The notes under the pieces are model-generated. The model ran no database searches. It saw only the letters and a list, made by a program, of their open reading frames with translations, and was not told the origin of the DNA. This document shows, in pieces, positions 46,825 to 59,300 of a stretch of DNA of 64,000 nucleotides. This DNA comes from Gonatopus flavifemur (lineage: Eukaryota; Arthropoda; Insecta; Hymenoptera; Dryinidae). The translations under genes and the position numbers were made by a program. Location of the stretch: assembly GCA_018340375.1 (NCBI GenBank), contig JAFFJZ010000043.1, forward strand, positions 1,054,001 to 1,118,000. The letters are read 5' to 3'. The stretch's first letter is position 1; each line of letters begins with the position of its first letter.

Positions 46825-47159
46825 AACCTTCGTTCTCGATACTAAATATTCCATTAAATACAATTACAAACTGTGCATTTATAAATGTAATGTTCTCTTG
46901 AAATCGATTTTTTTCTAGAATGTGTCACTGAAAACAAAACCTCATTAATTTTCATCTTGCGCAAACAGCATTTGAATAGTAAAATATCGGCGATATTCTG
47001 GAATATCGAAACCTTGATCTCGAATATCGAAACCTTGATCTCGAATATCGTATCGGTTTATTGCATGAAGGTATCGTATCGGTATCGTATCGAAAAACCG
47101 ATACTATATCGATACGATATCGATATTATATGGCAATATCGTGCATCCCTACAAGGAAG

Positions 47160-47640
47160 GTAGTTTCCCCTTGCTTTCCTTCCGTTTAATTTTGCCGATG
47201 TTTCTGGCATTAGGATGATTTCGTTTCTCTCAGTCTGTATTCTTTCTCTTGAGTAGTTCATTCCACTCAAAAAAAAGATCCAACTCTGAGATACTCATCC
47301 TCCCCACCACGTAAAGGAAGCAGATACTACCAGGGATGGATGAAAAGGATATCAAGGACAGGTATCATGAATATCCCCTTCGAAGACCCGCAATCATCCA
47401 CGGGGAGGCTGATTTTCCTGGCGGTGTTATAAAATCTCATGAATCCCTGGATAAATGGTCATATAAAATTTTATAAAGCATCATAGAGCATGGAGCTATG
47501 AATATCGCCGCCATATCGTTCTGCTCAATCGATGACTGGCTCTTTATTTCAGGACCTCATATGATTAGGGGAAACCATCGTGAGCCTGTCAATACGGGGA
47601 GCGGCGAGCGTTTTCCCCTTCCACCTTTGTAGCGAAACCC
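47160..47640 (-). pseudogene. 5' part of the RTE-like LINE
   Basis: The minus strand from ATG 47270 (MSGMNYSRERIQTE) reads in the same frame into the LINE segment beyond the hAT element: GRKARGNYLP, one stop, then ILPEEMKPFPN at about 43351. Upstream sequence to about 47640 is a GC-richer stretch that is probably the LINE 5' region. Together with 40785-43376 it defines one LINE of roughly 3 kb before the insertion. Confidence 0.65.
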
Positions 47641-47663
47641 CTCATTCTACCAGACCAGAGATG

Positions 47664-47765
47664 TTCTTTTTAGTACAATTTCTGATAGATGGACCTATGA
47701 TAATCATGAGTTGAATGGACATACCAATCAGAAAGTCCGGAATTGTACTAAAGAACATCCCTGTA
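47664..47765. mobile_element. Small hairpin MITE-like repeat
   Basis: AGATGTTCTTTTTAGTACAA is mirrored by TTGTACTAAAGAACATC about 70 bp later, with TCTGAT/ATCAGA inside. Borders and duplication are not resolved. Confidence 0.5.
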
Positions 47766-48068
47766 GCAGACCTGCTAATGCTCCTTTCTGTTATCCATAG
47801 TTCCATGCCAAAGAGTCCAAGTATCAGCTTTTATCAGATCTTTTCTATAGGGATGTGTTAACTAGCAGTGTTTTTCCGAGAGCTCCTGTCTTTATGGTAC
47901 TGCATGCTACAGTCGTACTCATGTCATTCAATTTTGTGATAGGAATAATGGGAGAAAAGGAAAAAAAATAAAGCTCGAAATGTATTTTTGTGCCAATTAG
48001 AACATATGTATAGTTTCAAGGTATAGAAGTGAGAAATACATGTAATCAATACAACTTTATTCCGCAGG

Positions 48069-49140
48069 AGCCCTTGCAAAATGTTGCTTCACTTGAGGAA
48101 ATTGACTTCAGAACTTCGTCCAATAATACAAACCCCATGCAAGTTTCTTCAAACGAACATAGCAACCTTGTTTTTCCACAAGAATTCCATCATCTTCAAA
48201 AAATTTTAGACCATGATGCAAATTTTGAGCCTACCAATAGACATATGGATAAAAGCAGAGTACATTCACTGTACATGATATTAAAATACATTCCAGTACA
48301 CAATTGAACACAAACTGCTTTCACCGATTTATGTAAGCTTATGAGTCACATGTTTGTACAACCTGTACTTCCTGTGGATATAAGGTACCTCATAAATAAG
48401 ATTTTCAATTCATATATTGGCATCAATCATCATGCCGCATGTGCGTGTTGCCGATCTTATATCGGAAAATTTGAAAAAAATCACTGCGAATCTCTTACAT
48501 GCCCTTTCTGCGAATTTGAAAATAAAATTTCAACTGCAACTCCAACTGATTTCTTCATAACTTTGAACGTGTCGAGTAATATTTGTCATCTGTTACAACG
48601 TCATCAAGTGCAGTATAGAAGTATTATAAACAGCAATATGCATACCGCTGATACTACCAAGGATATTTGGGATGGAAAAATATATCAAGATTTTATAAAA
48701 TCATTGAGACAGTGAGTTTCAATAGCGATGAATCGCCAGTTTTTCGCAGCTCGACTTTTTCTATATGGCCAATTCATATTATAATTAATGAATTACCAAA
48801 AGAAATAAGATTCGATAATGTTATCTTATGTGGCCTATGGTTTGGTGGGAAGCCTGATATGAAAATATTTTTCCACCCTGTTGCCGAAGAAATGAATGAG
48901 CTTTTAACAAAGGGCATTGAATGTCAATTTGACGATGGCATCAAAAATATCAAAATATATCCAATATGCTGTTGTGTAGATAGTGTGGCAAGATCTCCAA
49001 TGCAAGGAATAATCCAATACAATGGATACAATGGATGTGGATGGTGCTTACACCCAGGAAAACGGATTGGTAAAGCAATGAAGTACCCGAATTTGAAGGA
49101 TGAGCCATGTAGTAGAACACGTGAAAAGGCCCCATTGTGA
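48069..49140 (+). pseudogene. CACTA-like transposase, N-terminal half
   Basis: An acceptor-like TTCCGCAG precedes 48069. The frame runs to a TGA at 48305, continues in frame to about 48712, then shifts by one base. Landmarks: CACCRSYIG...CPFCEFEN (zinc-binding-like), VSFNSDESPVFRSS, FSIWPIHIIINELP, ILCGLWFGGKPDM, and CCVDSVARSPMQG...GCGWCLHPG. This is the N-terminal/core region of the family whose C-terminal half is seen at 39816-40784. After 49140 the frame is lost. Confidence 0.65.
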
Positions 49141-50445
49141 ATATGAAACGTACAGTCGGATCGACTGGTCGATATAATACTCTTTTTAAAATCTGCATTT
49201 CATTACTGTAAATAACAGAGATCCTTACGATTGAAATACAGATTTCGACGGTAAGTATATTACTTTTATAATAAACATATTTTGACCGCAAGAATCTTGT
49301 ATTTTAGGACTAAAGAAATGGTTAATACCTCTAAGCATACAGATATTAACAGTTAGTATCCACATTTCTATAATACGATTTGTATAATCCATTTCTCTCC
49401 GTGTGGTGATTGTACATGATTTGTCAACACTAGTTTTTCTATATACAAAGGCTTTCTATATTAAACTCGCCTTTCGTTTATACTAGTTAGATGAGATCAT
49501 CGACATGACTTCGAGCGATTAAATATGATATAAAGAGATCGAAGTATTAGATACGAAATAATATTTCACGATATTGAAATTTGTAATTCTCATCTATCAT
49601 ATCTATTGAATTTGAAACAACTTTATCGACCGATTTTTTCATCGTCGCATTCACGATATACGAGATTCATTTCGATTGAATTCGAATTAATCGAATTATA
49701 TGCAATCTGTTTGAGATTTTGGTAACTATTAATGTTAGAATCGAAATGATATGAATTTTGAATTTGTAACGAGATCATTCTTCTCATTATTGCTTAGCTT
49801 GCGATTACGGAGATTGCGGAGAGAAGAATCCTGCTTTTGTTTGAGTTTTTGTTCGTGAGTCATAGATTGACATTGCTACACAAAGTAAGGTTCCTCATTT
49901 TTTTGAATTGCGACAAACACTTTTTTTGCTACCTAGGATTTTCCTCTTCTCAGTGTAAGCTTGGAATATTTCATGTTATTTTTTGTTTTCATGGAGATTG
50001 TATTGAGTTGAAATACCAGATTCGAGATTTGACCTTTGGAGCACTAAACAATGTTCCTTTGTTAAGTTTACAACTTTACATATTTTAATTGAAATTCTTG
50101 TGATGAAGTTAACCCATGCGTCAAACGAATCTATGTTAGAAACTTTCTGAAGAGTATTTCAACTCAATAGATAGCTATTTTGATTATTTCATTCTCATTT
50201 GTGTCAATTCCATGAATCAAATCTAACTGTGCCCATAATATGGGTGGTAATTTGCGATTTACACTAATATGTGTTTGAAATTATGTTAGAAGGCATCTAG
50301 GCGAAATCATTGTTCATTTCGAAATTTCCTTAAATTACTGGTAATTAGGAAATTTGGAAAAAGGGGGTTCCTCCTGTAAAACCAATCCGTCAGCTATTGT
50401 TTCGAGTCACGTCATGATTCGCGTTATTCTTTGACAATTTAAAAC
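49141..50445. other. AT-rich spacer upstream of the Bel/Pao element
   Basis: CTCCGTGTG near 49402 resembles the end of a CACRGAG MITE, but a convincing partner was not found. No 5' LTR matching 56918-57277 is visible here, so the Bel/Pao copy is 5' truncated or its LTR has diverged beyond recognition. Confidence 0.4.
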
Positions 50446-53400
50446 TTGCCCATAGCATTCGCTAGTGTTTGCTCGGACTACTTTGCAGGACTTCAGAGTT
50501 CGTTTGAATTTAGTTATTTTGCTAAGAATTGGAAATGGATAATAAATGAGCAGACGTCTCTTATAAGAAGGATAGACAATTTTTTCTCCAATTTCAAGAA
50601 AGATGGATCAAAGAAGATGGCCTCAAGTAATTGCACTATAAGGTTACAGAATCTCAAGAGCACATGGTCCAGATTCGAAACCAATCATTATCAGCTCCTT
50701 CCGGGTTCGGATTCGTTGAAAGGTCAGCCTTATTATGCGGATGATCTTTTCGGTTCCACAGAGGAAATATATTCAGAAAGATGTGGGGAATTTCAACCTT
50801 TCATAGATGCCTCCTCCCCCCCTTCCACCTCTGCTGTCCAGCCGGCTGTACCACCGGCTGCTGCTCCAACGGTTTCTATTGAGGAGGCTGAACGGCTTCC
50901 CAGAATTTTGCTACCCAAATTCAAGGGAGAATACCAAGAGTGGGAGTCCTTCAGGGACTTGTTCACCACTCTAGTCGCCAATAAACCTAGCTTGTCCAAC
51001 GTGACTAAGATGCACCACTTGAAGACATGCTTGGAGGGCGAAGCTGCCCATTTGATTAGCTCATTTCCAATCACCGGTGACAATTTTATAGCTGCTTGGG
51101 ACGCGTTAAGGGACCGTTATGAAGACCTTAATAGGTCAATTTCTTCCCACATCTCTGCCATTTTCTCTATGAAACTGATGAAATCCGAGTCGTCTGCTGA
51201 AGTTAGACGACTTTTGAATAACTTCAGAGCTCCCTATAGTGCTCTAAGCGCTTTGAAGCGTCCCGTACAACATTGGGATGACCGGCTAGTTTGCCATATT
51301 TTATCTTTGTTAGACCACGAAACTAGGAAGCATTGGGAACAGCTGCGCAACGGAACAGCCAGGAAAAGGAAACCTCCCGCTTTGAAGCCATTATTGAAAT
51401 TTTTAGAGAACCAAGTTTCAGTTTTGGAGGCCCTGGAAGAGGGCCAAGCTAAGACACAAAGAACGAGTAAGCTGCCTCACTCTCCGTTGCTAAAACCGGG
51501 AACCCAGAAGGGTTTAAGGGTTTATCCCGCTAGGGTTCATCACGTGGAAACCCGCCAGAACAATCCCCCTAGTACAACTTCGAATCCAAAGAAGTGTTTG
51601 GCTTGTGGAGCCAACCACTTTTTTCTGTTCTGCGATATATTCAAGGCGAAGCCTGTAGCCCAACGAAAGGAACTGGTTTTAAGCCACAGGCGCTGCTCCA
51701 ACTGCTTGTCAGCCCACCTGATCAAGGACTGTAAGTCCAAAAGGCGCTGTCAACAATGCGGTGGCAAACACCATACCAGTCTCCACAACGACAGTCCTGT
51801 TCAGAGTACCTTAACTGTTGCTAAGCAGACTGTTCCCCGCCACTCCAGTAATCAAGCCTATACGGCCGAGAGAACGGCCCATAATGCTATCTCCTCTAGC
51901 ACCGTACCTGTTTCCGTATTGCTGTCAACGGCCAGGGTCAAAGTTTGTTCCTCCTCAGGTAGGATTTGCTGGGCTAGAGCGCTAGTGGATCAAGGGTCCC
52001 AGTCTTCCTTCATTTCAGACTCACTGTGTCAACGACTGAAATTACGATATCAGCCGATAAATGTTCCGATTTCAGGAGTTGCAGGTAAACACCACCTCAC
52101 TTGCAAAAAACAAGTAGATTTCCTAGTGAGGCCCCACTTTGAGTTGGAATTTAAATTCGAGGTTCAAGCATATGTGCTCCCAAAGATCACATCCTACACT
52201 CCCGCTTCAAACACAGATAGTAAGACGTTTCAACACTTGCTCGGGTTGACGTTGGCTGATCCCAACTACACTAGTCCTGCTAGAATAGATGTGCTGCTCG
52301 GTGCCGCCGCTCACGCCAGAATAGTTCACGGTGGAATGCAGCGAGGTGGACTGAATGACCCTATTGCTATGGGATCCAAGCTGGGGTGGCTCATCTCGGG
52401 ACCCTCCCCCTCTCAGATGAAACCGGAAAGATTGTCAGTCTTACATGTCGCTGACAATCTGGCATTAGAAGTTCTTTTTCAACGCTTCGTTGAGCAGGAG
52501 CAGGTTTCCTTAAACGCACCAGAGGCCCCTCCTCTCGAAGATGCAAAAGTCGAAAAATTCTTTTCCGAAACCACGGTTCGAGGCGACTCTGGAAAATATA
52601 CCGTTCGACTACCTCCCAAGACTCCCAATCCGATGGAGCTTGAGTTCCCGGGATCGTTAGGAATTGCACGCAAATTGCACACTCAATTAGCAAACCGTTT
52701 CCTTGGAAATCCTGGGTTCTCAGAGATGTACAAGAAATTTATGCTCGACTATGAAAAACAGGGTCATACGCGTCCTGTCGGCTCCATGGAATCTAACGGT
52801 TGCAAACTCTTCTTACCTCACTATGGGGTGTTAAAAGGGCTAGGTCCGTCTTCTGAGCTTAGGACTGTCTTCAATGGCTCGGCTAAGTATCAAACCGGAG
52901 TATCGGTGAATCACACCCTCCATTGCGGAGCCAATCTCCTCTCAGATCTCTCAGGTTCGATTTGGCGCTGAAGACAGTTCAAATATGTATTCGTCACTGA
53001 TATCAGGCAAATGTTCCGACAGATGGGGTACACTCAGATGACCAAATATTCTGTTACGTCGCAAACCCTGAATTAATACCGAAAGGCATCTACGGCCTAG
53101 TGGGCGTCCATAAAACCGAACGATCGGAGCCCAGACTCGCGACAATGCCGTACCACCTTCGATTGGACTCACCTTTTCCTGTACGGTACGTTAGCAACTC
53201 CGTAGCGGCATCCGCTCGTTCCCTCTCTTTCTCTCTCTTTCTCTCTCTGCATCAACGAGAATCTTGACGGTGCGCTCAGACCGCGGAGGCGGCGTGGGTA
53301 ACGATATCCCGTTCCCACGAGACAAAAGAAGAACACCACCACTCACACATACAACTCCGTACTTTTATTGTTGACCATACAACTCGATAATCTTCTAAGC

Positions 53401-56400
53401 GTTCCACCCCGGGAGAACCAAAAAGGACTCGATATAATTCAATCGTGTGATCCTCAAATTATAGCCACACTGTGGTCGAAACACCACTTACCAGTACAAA
53501 AAACCAAAAAGCGTGTCGGAACGATATATACCGGTATACGGTACTCTCTCATCGAACGACAAGACAACTCTGATGCGACGCCGCTTCCAGCGGCCGTGCG
53601 ACAGCTCAGTGGCCCCTTCAAGCGGGACCGTGGAACAGCGTTGAGGCCCGGGATTGGTCCCTCGTGAATCAGGCGAGATGATGCAACAACTCCCGTTGTT
53701 GCTACGTGGGCGGCCGAAATGAATTCCCCTAGATGGAGCCCGCTGTCCGTGACGGTAACGCTCAGTGGTGTCTCTCACACCATCGTCCTTGAAGCTTGGG
53801 GGCGGTAGATCTACGGTCGATGAAGGTCATCACCGCATCAAGATTCGGTTGTTCCGTGCGTGGCGGTAGATGGCGACCCTCATAATAAACCGTGTGGCTC
53901 GGCATCAGTTATACACAAGGTAATTCAAATGAATTGTCATCCTGGGATGAAAAAGAGAGAAGCCTTGTCGCGTAACTTTAATATACTCGTGAATCGTGAC
54001 GATCTCAAGAAGACCGTCACAATCTCAAGCCATCTTGTGGAGAAGGAATCCGCAAGAACCCGTGCAGGTTTGGAAGCTTCGAACCGTAACCTACGGAATG
54101 GTCTCTAGCCCGTTTTTGGCTATGAGAGTGATTCGTCGGTTGGCCGACGATGAGCGTGCTAATTTCCCCCTGGGTGCCGAAATCTTGCTGCGTGACGCCT
54201 ACATGGACGATATGCCATCAGGGGGGCACACTTCGTCAGAGACCCTAGACAAGCAGGATCAGTTAATCCAACTTTGCAAGGTGGGCGGCTTCGAACTCCA
54301 CAAATGGCTGGCCAACGACGAACGAGTTTTAGCTGGTATACCCAGTGAAAGAAGGGTGGATGTAAAGTCTTCGGACGGTAGTTGGGATGCAGTTTCGGAC
54401 TGTTTTCTTCTCAAATTCGCTAGTATAGATTTAAGCGAATCTTGGACAGAGAGATCGGTGCTATCTGAGATTGCGGGTGTTTTCGACCGCTTAGGCTGGA
54501 TCGCTCCAGTATTTGTAACAGCCAAGATGTTCCTACAACAACTTTGGCCGTCCAAGATTGATTGGGACGTCTAGCTGCCAGAGGAATTGAGACTGCAATG
54601 GCTTGACTGGTATAAAGGCCTGCCCACCATTAACGATATCCGTATTCGCCGTTGGTTGGACTACGAACCCGATGCTACCATAGGAATCCACGGCTTTTCG
54701 GATGCATCCTCTCTTGCATATGGTGGGGTATTGCACCCACGTGTTATAACTGGGGACCGGGTTACGCTTTACATGCTTCAAGCCAAAACTCGAGTTGCCC
54801 CTATCAAGTGCGTCGTCTCAATTTCGAGGCTCGAACTATGTGCCGCGGTGCTATCGGCTCGACTGGCAAAAATGACGGAGAATACGCTTGGGCTTGAAGT
54901 GCATTCGGTCCACTTTTGTACACATCCGATGGACGTTCTGTATTGGCTCAAGTCTCACCCGTCTCGCTGGCCAGTATTCGTAGCAAACAGGTGCTCAAAA
55001 ATTCACAGTCTCTACCCTAATGCACAGTGGCGCTACGTGAAGTCTTCAGAAAACCGTGGCGGCTGCGCATCCAGAGGTCTGGCTCCCTCTGCACTAATAG
55101 AATTCCCACTATGGTGGAATGGTCCTAGATGGCTCTCTGAAGACATAGAGTTACCAACACCGTTCCTCGACTCATCTCAAATATCGGCACATACGTCTAC
55201 GTCATCAAACTCCTGCCTCACTGTCCAGACTAAGGAACCCGTTGTTTGGGATCTAATAACACGATTCTTATCGCTTGATAAGCTCGTTAGAGTGTCGGTC
55301 TATGTGCTCCGCTTCACGCATTTGCTGGGGGGGGGGGAATCTCCCCCACCCTCACTCGATTCAAAAGGACTTTTTTCATACGATTGGTTTACTTCGGCCC
55401 AATATCAAGAAAGGAGCCTGCTATCCGCCCATGAATTGGATAGATCTCGCCGAGCTCTGGTTTATTTGACCCAAAGGTCCTACTATGACCCAGAACGTAG
55501 GATGATAAACGAGAATGGATTACCGAAATCAAACTCCATTGCTAAGTTAGATCCTTCCATTGAAGCAGGATTAATGAGGGTTGGGGGCCGATTACAAAAT
55601 TCGCTGCTGAGCTATGGGGAAATGCACCCCTTTATTTTGCCTGTGAAGCTCATCTTTCGCGCCTCTTGGCCGAGCATTACCATCTCAAGACTCTTCACGG
55701 GGGAATTTGACTTACTCTATCCACCCTTCGCCAGGAGTATTGGATAGTTCGCGCCAGTTACCTGGTTAGGGCCGCGATTAACAGGTGCCGTCCCTGTTTA
55801 AGATACCGAGGCAGTACTGCCTATCAGAAGCTGGGCACCTCACCCCCAACTCGGACAAGGCCAAGTCGACCCTTTAGCAGGGCAGGGGTGGACTACGCAG
55901 GACCCTATAACATACGATACTCTCCAGGCTGAGGTCAAAAGGCTTACAAAGGATATATTGCAGTTTTCATTTGTTTAAGTACGAAGGCAGTACACTTAGA
56001 ATTAGTTTCTCGCTATGACAGCCAGAGTTTTATCGCCGCCTTCAGACGGTTCACAGCAAGGCGTGGCCACTGCCTAGAGCTGCTTAGCGACCAGGGAACT
56101 ACCTTTGTCGGTGCCAATACCGAGCTCCAAAACATGTACACAGCGTCCTCATACCATGCTCGCGAATTGTCTTCTGGCCTCGCGAATCTGGGAACCAATT
56201 GGCGCTTTAACCCTCCAAACGCCCCACATTTTGGGGGAATCTGGGAAGCCGCGGTCAAATCGACCAAGCATCGCCTTCGACGGGTCATCGGTTTGAGTAC
56301 CCTGACCTTCGAAGAGTTCTACACCCTACAAACGCAGGTCGAAGCTTGCCTCATTTCGCGTCCCCTCTTGCCCCTCACTTGCGACCCCCCGTATGCTCTG

Positions 56401-56793
56401 TTACTGACTCCAGCCCACTTGCTCATAGGCTCAAGTTCATTTATAGTGTCTGAACCTTGTTGCCTTGAAGGAAAGATTGCTCCAATGAAACGTTGGAAAC
56501 TATTACAGCAAATGCTGCAGGATTGGTGGAAGAATCGGTCACTAGAATACCTTCAATCATTACAAGTCCGCTACAAGTGGACAACTGCTCAGCCCTCCTT
56601 GCAGATAGACGACATTGTTTTGATCGCTGATGAGCCATCAACGCCTGCAAGGTGGTCCTTGGCCAAAATAATTTCCGCCTGCCCAGGTCCTGGCGGGTTG
56701 GTTAGAGTGGTGAAGCTGCGTACCGCTGCTACCGAGCTCAAACGGCGTGTCCACAAATTGATTCCTATTCCAAGCGCTTGTTCTGGTACGTAG
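50446..56793 (+). pseudogene. Bel/Pao retrotransposon gag-pol, interrupted
   Basis: First frame 50446-52971. It has a Gag domain (LPKFKGEYQEWESF, KRPVQHWDDRLV), zinc knuckles (CLACGANHFFLFC, CSNCLSAHLIKDC, CQQCGGKHH), an aspartic protease (ALVDQGSQSSFI) and the start of RT, then TGA 52969. After an LTR-like insertion RT resumes near 53990 with QAILWR and AYMDDMPSGG. TAG 54572 follows, then RNase H (GFSDASSLAYGG, RLELCAAV), a frameshift near 55680, TGA codons near 55717 and 55930, and the integrase core (VDYAGPY, LLSDQGTTFVGAN, NPPNAPHFGGIWEAAVKS). It ends at 56791. The initiation codon is uncertain: the upstream frame has no good ATG before 50618. Confidence 0.92.
53052..53979. mobile_element. 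LTR-like insertion (possible solo LTR) inside Bel/Pao RT
   Basis: The RT frame is lost after IRQMFRQ (about 53022) and returns near 53985. The intervening 0.93 kb starts TGTTACGTCGC, contains a CT-rich microsatellite (53219-53250) and AATAAA (about 53884), and finishes near GTCGCGTAAC. Similar heptamers AATATTC and AATATAC lie just outside (53045 and 53980). No coding domain is present. A solo LTR fits best, but the borders are not certain. Confidence 0.5.
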
Positions 56794-56917
56794 CTGCATG
56801 ACTCTACGAACCTCCTACCGATTGTCTGCTATAGCTTCTAACTAGGTTAACTCTACGCTAAGAATATCTATCGTGTCTTCATTTTTTAAGGGAGCTTGAA
56901 AAATGAGGTGGGCGGGG

Positions 56918-57277
56918 TGTTCAAGTAGCAGCATCCTACGTAACTTCCCTATGCAAAGGCGAAATATTTTATTGAGCGCCCGCCTCATATCAATCCCTAC
57001 TAAATTCGAATCATAGCCTCGACATAAGCGCGCGTTGAAGCAAAGCGCCCGATTATCGACGAAGCGTAACGAACGAGTCAGTTGTCGCTTATCTCGTAAC
57101 ATATCATACGAACAGTACCCCTGTACGTTGAAATTGTGATACTTGAACTTTGATCCTTTCAATAAATTAGTTGTTGTTAATTTTTATAAAAGCTAAACCT
57201 CGAGTGCACTCATTGGAGTCTATGCTCCGTGGATAAACCACACGATCCTATAATCCTACTACCTTAGGTAACTTTCA
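56918..57277 (+). repeat. Candidate 3' LTR of the Bel/Pao element
   Basis: A purine-rich GAGGTGGGCGGGG precedes TGTTCAAGTAGCAGC about 125 bp after the integrase stop. AATAAA occurs at 57161. The 3' border is arbitrary near TTTCA because no second copy is available. Confidence 0.5.
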
Positions 57278-57868
57278 AATGTGTTGGGAAGATTTCAACT
57301 GTGACAAATTTCCACGTGCTTCGAACACCCATTCTGATGAGCGCTGTGCAGAAACGTATGCGTGAATATTGTCCATTTGATTATAAAAGAACTGTTCCTC
57401 GGAGAGCCAAACGACGACTATTATATCTTTTCATGATGAATCTTATGTTAATATGTCGCAAGTGAATGATTCGATCACAAACTCTCTTTGTCTGACGTAT
57501 AGAATTTTTATCAATCCAAAACAATGACGAGTTTCTATGGGAAACGTATTGAATGTGATAGAATAATCATTTGCCTGAATGTGAAGAATCAATAAATGCA
57601 ATATTACTTGTCATGTCATGTGTTGTACCGTATTTTTTACTCTCGCTTTCTCGTTAGAGGGAAGCTTTGTGATCGTTTCCGGGGACCAAAAAATTTTTTG
57701 TCTCCAAAACGAAATTTCTTCATACCAAACGACTCCCCAGAATTGAGAAAACAAATCTGGTTCCGTGTGTATAGATTTGAGTGTGTGTGTGTGTGTTATG
57801 TATGAGTCAAATTTGTGAACGCGTATATCCTCTGTTCTTATGATCTGATCGTAATGGAATTTTCAGGC
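57278..57868. other. Spacer with a short GT microsatellite
   Basis: A GTGTGTGTGTGTGT tract lies at about 57783-57797. Otherwise I see no supportable feature. Confidence 0.5.
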
Positions 57869-58657
57869 AGGGTATGATTTATACACGTAAGAATCATACT
57901 CGTATTAGTTGTACACGAAAAATAAAGCCCAAAATTATTTACACTAATAATTTTTTTCCAACACGTAATACTTCATAGAATCATATTTGTGCACGTTGAA
58001 TTGATTGATATAGAAATTTTACACGAAATATTTGACGAACTTGGAATATACAATCAACAAAAATGGTACACACATTGTTTATACACAATTAGAAAATAAA
58101 ATTGATTAGTGTACAATTATTGTCCACCCATCGCAATTCATAGTACAGATTCATTCATTCATTGTACACATTTCATTGTGCACGGTTATTGTACAAATAC
58201 AAAATTAAAAGAGATTTTGTGTTCAATGAAATAAAAATATTCCTAAAATTTTTACTTATTCTGTTTTGTATTCAAGTACGCCACAAAACTTTTTTTTACC
58301 GGACAGAAAAATGATCACACTTCTCAAATGTGTACAATAAATGTTTACAATGAATGAATAAATCTTCACTATGAATCACAATTGGTGTACAATAATTGTA
58401 CACTTATTAATTTTATTTCCCAATTGTGCATAAACAATGTGTGCACAATTTTTGTTGATGACATATTTCAAGTTTGTCAAATATTTCGTGTACAATTTCT
58501 ATATCAATCAATTTGACGTGCACAAATGTGCACAAATATCATTGTATAAAATATTATGTGTTGAAGGAAAATTATCAGTGTAAAAACTTTTGGGTTTTAT
58601 TTTTCGTGTACAACCAATACGTGTATGATTCTCACGTGTATAAATCATACCCTGACA
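57869..58657. mobile_element. Foldback element, CAGGGTATGATTTATACACG ends
   Basis: Left arm (about 57869-58225) and right arm (about 58300-58657) are inverted copies. Shared landmarks are GATTTATACACGT, TATTTGACxAACTTG, CATTGTTTATxCACAATT and AATTATTGTxCAC. Ends in CAGGG suggest hAT, and ATTTTCAG/ATTTTCAC lies near both borders, but alignment of those 8-mers with the ends is not exact. The interior is dominated by TGTACA/TGCACA motifs. Confidence 0.7.
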
Positions 58658-59058
58658 ATTTTCACCGCAGAAGAACCGTGTTGATTCTTATAGGATGTTC
58701 TCTATAAAACCCCGTAAAGCCTGTGAAAAATCCCATAAATCACTATAAGTAAGCTGCATCGTTCAATTACGATAGAACGATTAGGATTCAAAATTCAGAA
58801 TCAACTTTCAAAATCATAGAATGAAATCTATCGTTCTTTAATAGAAATTCTCCGCAAGGATAAACAGCTAGGGCAATATGGAAAGGAATCTTTAGAACTA
58901 TAACACTTATCATCCGAGAAAAAATTGCTGAATTTTCGTTATCATTCATCAGGGTTGCTACTGGTCGGGGAGATTCAACGGAACCGACCAATCATACGTT
59001 TTCATTTTATAGACTAACAATAAAATTGATCAAATCTATTGAATCTCCCTGGCTGGTA

Positions 59059-59298
59059 CACGGAAAAAAGAGAATGGAGAAATTTACATTGTAGGATGAC
59101 AACGCGTCGCTTTGAACCTTCAAATGGAAATTATTACAAAATATACTGTCAAATAATTCACATGATAAGAGAAAAATCTATTCTTGTCTCATAATGTGAG
59201 TTATTCGACAAAATAAATTGTAAAAATTTCCATTTCAAGACTCGAAGCGACGCGTTGTCATCCTAGAAGGTGAATTTCTCCATTCTCTTTTTTCCGTG
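59059..59298. mobile_element. MITE, CACGGAAAAAAGAGAATGG ends, TA duplication
   Basis: Arms of about 70 bp are nearly identical inverted copies, including GGATGACAACGCGTCGCTT. TA flanks both ends (59057-59058 and 59299-59300). Non-coding, 240 bp. Confidence 0.93.
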
Positions 59299-59300
59299 TA

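Larger units (their letters stand above)
43385..47151 (+). mobile_element. Complete hAT element, 3.8 kb, inserted in the LINE
   Basis: Ends TAGTGTTGCACACGATA and inverted TAGGGATGCACGATATT, flanked by CAAGGCAG (43377-43384) and CAAGGAAG (47152-47159), an 8-bp duplication with one mismatch. Subterminal blocks 43393-43490 and 46983-47145 are packed with ATCGTATCGATATCG-type motifs. It encodes a decayed transposase on the plus strand and contains at least two CAC-type MITEs. Confidence 0.93.
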
